Origin: Phaeoceros laevis
Taxonomy: Eukaryota; Anthocerotophyta; Anthocerotopsida; Notothyladales
Direction: 5' to 3'
Length of the DNA: 35,544 bases
Assembly (NCBI GenBank): GCA_049999765.1
Contig: JBNGIQ010008197.1
Span: 1-35,544, forward strand
Position 1 is the stretch's first letter, and each line of letters opens with the position of its first letter. The position numbers and the translations under genes were made by a program. Under the pieces are notes generated by a model, which had not been told where the DNA came from, made no database searches, and saw only the letters and a list, made by a program, of their open reading frames with translations. Shown one piece after another: positions 10,812 through 20,108 of this stretch.

Positions 10812-10873
10812 CTGTAGGCACACAAAGGATTGATCAGTTAGGAACGCCTGTATCCCCGTTGAACACACACATC

Positions 10874-11907
10874 CTGGGGGTGACATCTCCTATGCCCAAC
10901 TCTGCTAGCAACAAATTCTGGTCGTGATTCCGGTAAGCTGCTACGTTGGGCCTCCCTTAGTCGCTGGATTTCCATTGGAGCTGCTGGATCAACTCCGTGA
11001 GCTTGTTCTCAAACCTAACCTTGTCTAAGGCAAGTTGGGTTTCCTTCCGACACAATTCGGCTTCCCACCTTTTTAAGCTAACCTCTCTTCACTGCAGTGA
11101 CAATTGCACACCTGCAATACAAGCATTCCCGCATTCTGCCTCGTCACAGACGTCATTCAGAGCTGTCCAGGACAGAAAGGACAGGGCACCTACTGATCTC
11201 ACCCTCCTTGGCGATCTCACGCTGGGGATCACTCACGGATACCCTTTGGTGCACTTCCTCCTCCATCCGGCATAGAATCTTTGCTAACCTGCTGCTTGAG
11301 AGATGTGTAGACTACAGAGGCTTTTGGATTCTCAGGGGGTGACATCTCCTATGCCCAACTCTGCTAGCAACAAATTCTGGAAAAAGCACGATCACCAACC
11401 CACGGTATTTGCCCTAGCTTCACCTGAGAAATGACGAGGCACGGGTGGAGGGCCGCGCTGTGTTGCATTTCTGGTCGTGATTCCGGTAAGCTGCTACCTT
11501 GGGCCTCCCTTAATCGCTGGATTTCCATTGGAGCTGCTGGATCAACTCCGTGAGCTTGTTCTCAAACCTAACCTTGTCTAAGGCAAGTTGGGTTTCCTTC
11601 CGACACAATTCGGCTTCCCACCTTTTTAAGCTAACCTCTCTTCACTGCAGTGACAATTGCACACCTGCAATACAAGCATTCCCGCATTCTGCCTCGTCAC
11701 AGACGTCATTCAGAGCTGTCCAGGACAGAAAGGACAGGGCACCTACTGATCTCACCCTCCTTGGCGATCTCACGCTGGGGATCACTCACGGATACCCTTT
11801 GGTGCACTGCCTCCTCCATCCGGCATAGATCTTTGCTAACCTGCTGCTTGAGAGATGTGTAGATTACAGAGGCTTTTGGATTCTCAGCCTTCAAGCACAC
11901 AGTTCGC
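10874..11907. repeat. Tandem duplication of about 0.5 kb (two units)
   Basis: Unit 1 spans about 10874-11334 and unit 2 about 11335-11907. Both begin GGGGGTGACATCTCC and end near TTTTGGATTCTCAG, and are nearly identical over the shared part. Unit 2 carries about 90 extra bases (about 11382-11470). On the minus strand each copy holds the same helical, charged stretches (for example SLKQQVSKDLCRMEE in unit 2, and RWEAELCRKETQLALDK in both), the latter after a possible AG acceptor. So a coiled-coil exon pair seems to have been duplicated. The product is not recognised and stops interrupt the frames. Confidence 0.75.
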
Positions 11908-12581
11908 CACAATCAGAACTTCGGAACTCCATTAAGTAGGAAAAAGTGAACACACAGCCCGAGCGCCGTTAGACCTAATATTTGTCGTATGATATGTTTG
12001 CTCGTCGTCGATTGTGCAGGGAGGCTCGTGTTGATTCACGAACACCACTTGTGGTGAAGGGTAGGAACATTTTGTTGTGTTCGAGGTTCAGGGGTTCTGT
12101 CATCGGGGTTGTCACCTTCAACAGAAACAATTACGCACGCGTCTCAAAGATTGCAGCTGGGAGCTTAGGTGTTTCAAATCAAGGCAAGGGACCTCTTTTT
12201 CAGGAGATTCAAAGCTCGGCTGAGTGGAGGGGGAAGGCCAATGGCGCTTGAGGAATCTGCATCCATCTTGGCCTTCACATGTCTGCTCCGTGGCCACGTT
12301 GCTTTGACAGAAGAATGCAAGAAGTCCTTTGTGAGAGTTCTGCAAGCCGGTAGCTTGCAGAGGAGGTTATGGTAGGTGTGGGAAGTCTCTGAAATTACGG
12401 TGATTGAAATCAAAGGAAGAAATACGTGCGGATGTTCAGAACAAGGGCCTACGAGTCCGATGTCTTGAGAGCCAACAACATTGACATCTGCTACGTTTCA
12501 CCCTTTTTCGCTTTTTGCCTTTACCACTGGCAGCAGTGGCAGAGAGCTTCCCCTTCCCGGTTCCTGTGCCTCCTCTACTTT
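11908..12581. other. Region with no recognised gene
   Basis: Several short open frames occur on both strands, among them 12169-12375 (+) and 12174-12413 (-), but none matches a family I know and none has convincing splice context. No repeat or RNA gene is visible. Confidence 0.35.
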
Positions 12582-13206
12582 CTACCCCCAGTCGATCCTT
12601 TTCCTTTGGCAGTAGTCGAGCCTTTTCCAGGACGACCGTTGCCAGCATGCTTCCGTTTCTTCTCGCCATTCCCTCTTGCCTTCATCTTCGACCTTGTAGG
12701 CCTTCAAAGCCTGTGAAAGTGAGAGCACCAAACAATCAGAACACTGACCAAGGATGTCAGACCGAAAGCAGTTCACGCAGTAGCCTGTTGGGTGATGTAG
12801 AAAGTACCCACTGCACAGACCTTGTTTACTCTGCATCTGCACCTTTTCTTGGCTACCGGATCCTCTCACAGGGGCAACAGGAAAGAACCTAAGGACACAT
12901 CTACCCACTCTCGAGATCATCCACTGATAGAATGGGGCAACTAGCTGCCTAGACAATTCGTGGAAATGATAAGAGGGCCAGCTAGGGCATCAACATAGCG
13001 TACCTTTTTATGTTTACCACGATTTTTAGCCCCCTTTTCCCTCTTTTCTCATCGAACTTGTCAATACTTGCCGTTGAAGCCAAACCAGCAGCATCACCTA
13101 ACACATGTTTGCTCATTCGCTTCACAGGCTCCCTTGTGCCTGTGATTGGCACCTGAATTGCAGCCAGCTGCAAAGTGCTGCCACAAGCACATGTATAGAT
13201 GTACAT
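12582..13206 (-). pseudogene. C-terminal fragment of an RRS1-like ribosome biogenesis protein
   Basis: Three minus-strand blocks resemble the C-terminal half of RRS1 (ribosome biogenesis regulatory protein). Block A (to 13004) has LQLAAIQVPITGT, the A-G-L-A-STAS stretch and KFDEKRG, matching the family's LPITGT..ASTASxGKFDKK region. Block B (12888-12821) joins it in phase across a GT..AG intron and has KRFFPVAP and GSQEK, like the family's RKFLPVV..EK. Block C (from 12710) has ALKAYKVEDEGK followed, after a frame change, by a Lys/Gly-rich tail (KKRKH), like the basic C-terminus. RRS1 family members act in 5S RNP recruitment during large-subunit assembly in the nucleolus. The N-terminal half of the gene is absent upstream, the B-C junction is out of phase and the tail shifts frame, so this looks like a dead or partial copy. 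Assignment rests on remembered motifs. Confidence 0.5.
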
Positions 13207-13532
13207 AATCCCAAGTCAGCGCCTGCAGCACCTAGTGCTATCGTTGGCTAGTTATCTGCAGGCTCCTAGCGTCAAATCTGTTGGACATACCTTGGTAGCT
13301 TGCTTCAAATTTTGTAGTGTGTTCTTCTCATTTTTGGAACTCGCTCTTTCCGTCGTTTTGCGAAAGGATCCTCTTCGTAAAGACTGACATTAACAGCGAC
13401 GAGTCAACTCCTGAATGATATGAAAGTCTCAAGACTCCCTGAGCTGGCCGGGAAGCAGAACTCTAAACTTGATACTATGCTGAGGGGCAGAAGTTGATGT
13501 CCCCCAACTCCAGCAAACAACATGTCCCCCAA

Positions 13533-14238
13533 CAGCCGTTTATGGTGCAAACTGCAAAAGGATGAACACATGGATAGCCAGCTATCCAGAACCCTTCCCA
13601 AAATAAGGTGGCAAATTGGACACACCTCCAAAAACGTGAGTACCAATCATTCCCTTATCCTCCTCTGCATCATCATCCGATGCATGCACATTGCACGCAT
13701 CTTAATGTACAGTAGGGCATACATCTCTGGTCGGTGCAAGGGTCGTATCGTCAACTTAACGTTGGATGTTGTTTATGGGCACGATGAACACTGTACATAC
13801 TCCTTAAACATCCTGTCCGAAAACTTGGCCATTTCTCAGGACTCAAGATTGATCAGTTGCGACAAAACTGATCACTTGCAAGCTTGCTTCCATTTGCCAC
13901 GGCATGAGACTTTTTTGTCCAAGGTTGCCTGTCTAAGTTCTCAACAGGGCCATTGTGTGTAGCTGGTGCCGAGAAATAGTATGCTGTGCAGCCGTTGTAA
14001 CGCTTAGAACTGATGAATCAAAGACAACATCATCCATTTATAAGTTTGTGTTGGATGATTTGATTGACTTCCTGAGAATAATGCACATGCTGACTTTTCA
14101 ATCAGTCCATCCGACATGTATGCTTCTAAGGATACAAGGGAGGGAACCTTACTTGTAAGTAGAGATAAGCTGTAGATGGCTGGCAGCGGGCCAGCATGAT
14201 CTGCAACTCTGGCTTGGATTACGGCGTAAGAGAGAGAC
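13533..14238 (+). repeat. Inverted repeat, left arm (~706 bp)
   Basis: This sequence recurs in inverse orientation at 17949-18657. Both start CAGCCGTTTATGGTGC and end CGGCGTAAGAGAGAGAC when read in the same direction. They are alike along most of the length with small indels and substitutions. I find no terminal inverted repeats within an arm and no target-site duplication at the edges. The sequence codes for nothing I recognise. It may be a non-autonomous repeat element or a segmental inverted duplication. Confidence 0.8.
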
Positions 14239-15090
14239 CTGCCTCGTGCGGCCATGCTGGTTGGAGGGCCAGGCCTGCTGTTCAGGCATTTCGAAGGTTG
14301 TCAGACCCAACTGTTTTCTCCTGGGCAGCCCTGATTGCCGGTGGACAAGGTCACGAGGCCGTCGGGCTGTATCGCCGAATGCGAGAGGAAGGTAGAAGGC
14401 CAGATAGACACACCTTTGTGAGCTTGCTCAAAGCTTGTGGCAGCCGGTACGACTTGAAAGAAGCCAGGCGCATTCACGCAGAGGTTTTGAAATCCAGGTG
14501 TGAGTCTGATTTGTTTGTGAGTACGTGTCTTGGTTGTCACGTAATACTATGGGAAGTGTGGGAGCGTTGTGGATTCGGAAAATGTGTTGGCAGGGCTCGT
14601 CCAGCGGAATGTGGTTTCATGGACTGCAATGCTAGCTGTATACGGCAAGCATGGCGAGGCACGGAAGGCTCTGCAGGTGTACGATCAGATGAGGGAGGAA
14701 GGCGTGAGTTCGGATGGCCGGACTTTTGTGACCGTGCTCGAGGCCTGTGGCCTGCTTGCAGAGGAGGAAAATGGCATTGCTGTAGGTCGACCATGTATGA
14801 AAGCAAAGTCCAGAGCTGCAAATGGGAAAGGCACTACATGCTGCTGCTAGCACGAGGAGGGGCTTTGAATTCGATGCTGCCGTTGCTCATACCCTCATTG
14901 GTATGTATTGTAAGTGCGGGAGCGTGATGGATGCTCAGAGGGTGTTCGATGGGTTGCACCAGCAGGATGTTGTTTCGTGGAATGGGATGCTCCTGGCCAT
15001 GGCATGTTGCCAGCAAGGCCTGGCAGTCCAGGTGGTGCAGCTGTACGACAAAATGGCAGTCCTCTCCACACCTGACTGGTTTGAAGCCTT
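14239..15090 (+). pseudogene. PLS-class PPR pseudogene with frameshifts
   Basis: PPR motifs read through three frames. The first frame has FSWAALIAGGQGHEAVGLY, FVSLLKACGSR and ARRIHAEVL. A shift near 14530-14570 leads to NVVSWTAMLAVYGKHG and YDQMREEGV. A second shift near 14820 leads to LIGMYCKCGSVMDAQRVFD and VVSWNGML. Motif order is that of a PLS array, but only about three triplets remain, and no E or DYW part follows. Sequence after about 15090 no longer resembles a PPR. The left edge abuts the inverted-repeat arm, so the N-terminal half was probably lost in that rearrangement. It is less similar to the other PPR genes here than the 34.5 kb copy is. Confidence 0.75.
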
Positions 15091-15290
15091 CGCTGGAGCT
15101 GTTGAGGATTGCATCTTCGCCACCATCACCCTCCAGTCCCATCTCGGCTTCTCCATTCAGGACATATGCATGGAGTCCTTCACTCACATGCGAGTTCTCA
15201 ATGCCAGCTATGTCAATTGCGCCATGCTGGTGGAGCTCGCCAAGGATGGAGCTTGCCTCGCAGGCTTTGATCTCTTATGCTTTGTCGTGT

Positions 15291-16069
15291 AGATCCTCAC
15301 ACCGCTGCTGGTGGTCTTTCCCTTACAGACTCTTTCCCCGACTGCCTCAGGCTGTGGAAGAGGGTATTTGCCAAGTGATGTCGCACAAATGGCTTGTCTC
15401 GCAAGTTGGAAACCAAACATCCTCGTCTGCCTCCACAAGTTTTAGTTCTCAAACAACGAAGGCACCTAGAATCCTATGCTTTGTGCACATCGATTCTATG
15501 TGTTAAAAATATTGTCTCATGTGCTGCTTGGTTCCCCAAAAAAACTTTCAGGTTCATGTCCCTCCTTTGTCTCATGTGCTGCTTGGTTCCCCAAAAAAAT
15601 TTTCAGGTTTATATTCCTCCTTTCACATATCCGGTGGGTACAAACATGTGCATGCAATCATCATGTAAACTGAAAGTAATATAAAATATATGAGAACTGG
15701 TGACTTGGGTGTCACATAGCAATGGGTAAATTGAAGGGGCAGCCTGGACAGCGTTGAATTCATAGAATGAGTTTGCTTGTCCATGAACACAACAGGCTTG
15801 CAACAGCTGTCATAAACAACCAGTTTGCAAATATTTGAAAACTACATATGAACGTCATGTCATCTTATATATATTTGGATTCAATGTATTAAAACCATAA
15901 AAAATCATCTCGTATATAGACCTGCAGGAATAATGAATGATGCAGGCAGCTAATTCCTAGCGTTTGCCGAATTCCTAGCTAGCTGACAAGTTTCTAATCT
16001 GCAAACACTCTTCATGTGCACTTTCTTGGAGCTGCCTTCCAGGGCAAACAGTGCCAAGCACCTCGATGA
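15291..16069. other. Intergenic region with AT-rich part
   Basis: This lies between the PPR pseudogene remnants and the 3' end of the carbonic anhydrase gene. It includes a 55-bp tandem duplication (15514-15623) and an AT-rich stretch (about 15840-15920). No coding sequence is convincing. Confidence 0.4.
15514..15623. repeat. 55-bp tandem duplication
   Basis: The unit beginning GTCTCATGTGCTGCTTGG at 15514 recurs at 15569 with a few differences in its 3' part. Both units contain a run of A after TTCCCC. Confidence 0.8.
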
Positions 16070-17795
16070 CTACATGGCGCTGGCAAGGTTGGACTTCAGC
16101 TCCAAACTAGGTGCGCACAAGGTGGACAACTCAAAGCTGGTAACCTTGCGGCCATTGAGGGGCTGGACGGGCCTGTTGTTCGAGATCTACAACACCCGTT
16201 GCAAGTACCCAATTAGGCTATGATTTAAATTCAGCCTCGTCCCTGTACACTCATGCTAGGTAGGCAATTCCAACAAGTTAGGCAATTTCCAACAATAACA
16301 ACCAGCTGGCCACAGCCAAAAGAATGATAAGCAAGCTTGCACTTGTAGGTTCAATGTCTGAAATTCCATCAAACTACTGCTCATGAGAAGGATGCTGCTG
16401 GCCATGGGAGCTTACTGGACGTATTGCCCTGTAGGAATCCAACTGGGCCCGCGATATGGGGGCAACCTGATCAGATATAGAAACAAGCCATATGATCAGA
16501 CTGCTGCTCACATTCTTGAAAGGTCTTTCAAGAGCAAACTACAACACTGCTTACGTCTTTGAGGAGTGTCCAGACGACGCCTTCGGTGCAGGGTGGAGTG
16601 GTGAGGGAGCCGGTGTAGCGCCAGTAGGACGAGTCCAGAGAGACGTCAAGGTCGGTCACGGTGATGCCGTCCAGGGCGACGCGCGCCTCGGGGTCGCTTT
16701 CGAACACGGGCAGGTATTTGAAGAACTGTTGCAAGCATGAATTCCAAGATTGGACCGTACAGTCCACCACAGTGTTCAGTATTCGGACTACCGTGTACAG
16801 AACAGAAAAATGCCGATTCCCCTTTCAAGAACAGTTCCTTGCGTGCTCGCAGCAGACTGAGTGACAAAGAAGAGGAGGCTTTGCCTATGGCCATATACGC
16901 TTATACCTGGTCGAGAAACTTGTTGTCCTCGGCACCTACTTCAAAGAAGATGCCCAGAACAGCAATGCCCTGCCCGTCAGCGGTCTTGTGCACAATGTGG
17001 ATCTCCAAGGGGTAGCTGGGCAAGGAGAAAGCAAGATTTCAAATGGAAATGTCCGGCACCCATCTTAAAATTGGTCCAGGTCCTTGTTTGAAACCTTTTG
17101 GACATTCAGCCAGCCAGCAGGTAGCTTGAGTCTGGACAGACAGACAGTAACTGACCTGACGTTGCCAACGGTGTGCTCGGATGGGGAGTGGAAGTGCACA
17201 TTCTCAGGGTAGTATTCCACCTCGTTGATCTCCAGAGTGCCCCAGCTTGCATCCAGCTCAGCCTGTAGGGCAACATTTTTTCAAGAACAGCAAACAGTGA
17301 GTGATCCATTCTGAATGTTCAGCCCTGACTTCATGAGTTGTTGTCCAATTGTGAAAATCCAGAGACAGCAGAGAGATGAGTGAACTCTTGAAATGACCTT
17401 GCAGTTGTGAGTGTCGAGGACGAAGGTGGCAGGCTTGGAGCTGGTGCACTGGTAGTTGAGAGGACCTAGCGGGAAGTTGTTCTGGTCCAGAGGGATCTGG
17501 ATGGGTGACTGGATGGTGCCTGCAGCTCCACACAGACTCCACTCCGAGTCCAGCTCGCCCCACCACTCGGGCGCTGAGTTGCTGCCTGGGATGTACCCAT
17601 AGTCGGCTGCAGACGTTCCATTCCAAGAGCAGCATTGGTAATGACAGGTTAGTAGTGCAGCTCACGAACACAAACGTCATAGCTGCTATCCATGTAAGTT
17701 ACAAAATGCAGGTAACTAGCTATAGCAAGGGACTTACTGGCAGCTGCCAAGGTGGCAAGCAACAAGGCAGAGAGGAAGAGGAGCATGGAGGCCAT
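16070..17795 (-). CDS. Secreted alpha-type carbonic anhydrase
   Basis: Seven exons (17795-17738, 17606-17398, 17262-17156, 17015-16907, 16725-16555, 16466-16416, 16186-16070) join in phase with GT..AG introns to give 273 residues. Residues 1-19 (MASMLLFLSALLLATLAAA) form a signal peptide, so the enzyme enters the secretory path (apoplast, or possibly plastid as for some plant relatives). The fold's signatures are all present: GYIPGS..PEWWGEL, the zinc-ligand region NVHFHSPSEH (His112, His114), the third ligand in LEIHIVH (His131), YWRYTGSLTTPPCTE (195-209) with Thr203-Thr204, and RPVQPLNGR. Cys45 and Cys207 match the usual disulfide. It would interconvert CO2 and bicarbonate. The 51-bp sixth exon (VAPISRAQLDSYRAIRP) was found only by phase and homology. 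The gene sits between the arms of an inverted repeat but appears intact. Confidence 0.9.
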
Positions 17796-17863
17796 AGCTA
17801 GTAGATGTAGCTGGCTGGATGAGCTGCTGCTCTTTCTGCTAGCTTAAGGGAGAGCTAGCTACC

Positions 17864-17869
17864 TATATA
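17864..17869 (-). promoter_or_regulatory. TATA box of the carbonic anhydrase gene
   Basis: On the minus strand TATATA lies about 70 bp upstream of the ATG at 17795, a good core-promoter distance. It lies about 80 bp inside the nearer inverted-repeat arm. Confidence 0.55.
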
Positions 17870-17948
17870 CTGGTGAGGCAGTCATCGGCGCCAAGTGGCA
17901 AGATTAAAGTATTGGATTGGCACAAAGAGTTGTGTGGCCGACAGGGCT

Positions 17949-18657
17949 GTCTCTCTCTTACGCCGGAGTCCCTGGAAGCCAGAGTTGCAGATCATGCTGG
18001 CCCGCTGCCAGCCATCTACAGTTTATCTCTACTTGCAAGGTTCCCTCCCATGCATCCTTGGAAACATGCATGTCGAATGTACGAGATCTATTGAATAGTC
18101 AGCATGTGCATTCAGTTTGTTCTCAAGAAGTCAATAAAATCATCCAACACAAAACTTGTATATTTATGAATGATGCTGTCTTTGATTCATGAGAAGCGTT
18201 ACAACGGCTGCACAACATACTAATTCTCAGCACCAGCTCCACACTGGCCTGCTGAGACAGGCAAGGACAAAACTATCTCATGGGCCCGGGGTGGCGCGCA
18301 AATGGATGAAGGAAGCTTGCAAGTGATCAGTTTTGTCGCAACTGATCAATCCTGAGTCCTGAGAAAACAAGCTTTCGGACAGGATGTTGAAGGAGTGTGG
18401 CAATGTGAATCGTGCCCATAAACAACATCCAAGATACGACCCTTGAACCGACCAGAGATGTATGCACTACTGTACATTCAAGGTGCGTGCAATGTGCATG
18501 CATCGGATACTTATGCAGGCCTAGGAGGAGGATAAGGGAATGACTGGTACTGACGTTTCTGGAGGTGTGTCCAATTTACCAGCTTATTTTGGGAAGGATT
18601 CTGGATAGCTAGCTATCGTTATGTTCATCCTCTTGCAGTTTGCACCATAAACGGCTG
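17949..18657 (-). repeat. Inverted repeat, right arm (~709 bp)
   Basis: This is the inverse copy of 13533-14238. It includes the same TTATGGGCACGAT, GATCAGTTGCGACAAAACTG and CTGGCAGCGGGCCAGCATG blocks in reverse order. Small indels separate the copies, so the duplication is not brand new. The two arms enclose 3.7 kb. Confidence 0.8.
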
Positions 18658-20108
18658 GCCATTCGAATTCGTGACCTGATCCTAAACTTTTTCTCTCTCG
18701 TCATCAGCAGGTGATGACGGTGGCATGCAAAAAGGCCGCCTCTGAGCAAGTGGTGCACCCAGGGACTTAATGACCAGCCCAAAAATAACCCAAAGGGCAT
18801 GGGCATATGCTTGCTGATCCACGGCAAACAACGTGCCACGGCAGCGGTGACTGTTTGGGTTTTCGTCCGCAGCGATCGAACAGCGTGTGGACCGATTGGA
18901 CCCAACAAGCATGCTATGAAGCTTCTTCTTCTTGTTCCAGCTTTATGATTGGATCCCAGCGATCGGGTTTCTTGTCCCGAGGCGAACGAGCCAGCGTCCT
19001 TTGAGCTAGCTACATCTTACATAGGATAGGAGACTCGTACAGTGTAACAGTAAGCAACTGTAGTCGCTTCCGAGCTTTACAGAATGCTATCCGGCTAATC
19101 CGGGATACCTCCACATAGATGTCCGTTCTTTCTCACACGCAGGAGTCAGGACCACTCTGCTTTGCTGCCATCAGGTACACAGTAAATACTGTAGTTCGAA
19201 AAATAAAAGGAAACTGCTTATGGGTCCTTGGACCAATTGGTTGTGACAAAACTCATAACTTCGGTACAATGCGACCATTACCAATTTACCACAAGTGAGA
19301 ATGATCAACACATATGGTAGATGAATCAAAGGAATCGAAGCCTGTTTACAACAGGGCCCCTCGTGCCAAAACCGTGAAGGAGCCAGCTGGGATCCTTCTT
19401 CAAACCTGCCCCTTGAGTGCAGGCTGTTGCTTCACAAGCATGCATGCCAGCTTCCAGAGCCCTTCCCAGAAGTTGTCGCAACAGCTGAACTAGCAGATTG
19501 AGCTGAGCTTTATAAACAGGAACATGCACTAGTACTTGCTGCCGGATTTTGAAGTCTGCCGCTTGCAATTGTAGGGCTGCAACGAACGCTGCACTCAAAG
19601 CTGCATAGTAGACATAGCCTGCCTACTTTTGTTACCATTTGTAACACTTCGGGTATGGGATACCACAAATTTGTATTTAAGTCACCATGGTTGATCAGCA
19701 AGCAGGACAAGATGCTGTGACTTAAGACTGAGTGCCCTCTGGGATGTCCTTACAGATTTCCTTCCAGCAGACCTGTAAGTTGCGTAGAGGGGCCAAAAGT
19801 GTGGATGCATAGATAGCCGAAATCCCGCTCACTCCTGGTGCCTGATATTACATGAAGGTTTTCATGACATCCAGCTAGCTCACTCGTAGCCCATTCCATT
19901 CCCAACGGGGGGGCTACACAGATGTTCGAACAAACTGGAAACGAAAGAAGCAGCAAGCTTTTGCAGGTACAGGTATTTGTGGATCTACCCAGGGTCGTTG
20001 GCATCAGCTTGGCTTTCCTTTTAGATGTACCCGAGCTGCAGGAAGAAAACCGAAACCGGACATGCTCCATGAATTCAAATCACCAAGTCTTCCTTGTTCA
20101 TGTGGGAA
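18658..20108. other. Intergenic region, no gene seen
   Basis: Open frames are short and unlike known families. I looked on the minus strand for a DYW deaminase domain that could belong to the PPR gene ending at 20109 and found neither the HxE nor the CxxC part. No clear repeat or RNA gene. Confidence 0.4.

Noticed and set aside
10997-11828. Two identical 92-residue plus-strand open frames as duplicated genes
   Set aside because: They are copies of the tandem DNA duplication. The minus strand has the more protein-like composition, so the plus-strand frames are probably shadows.
14834-15438. Open minus-strand frames opposite and just beyond the PPR pseudogene
   Set aside because: They read like ordinary protein in composition, but they overlap antisense to real PPR motifs, have no recognised family and no splice context. 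Probably shadows or chance.
13533-18657. MULE-type transposon with 0.7 kb terminal inverted repeats capturing the carbonic anhydrase gene
   Set aside because: The outer edges show no matching 9-bp target-site duplication and no transposase is present. The carbonic anhydrase has full introns and its own promoter. I keep it only as one possible reading of the inverted repeat.
18658-20108. Missing DYW exon of the 1061-residue PPR gene downstream on the minus strand
   Set aside because: I read the region on the minus strand for HxE, CxxC and a terminal DYW or GRP-like motif and found none.
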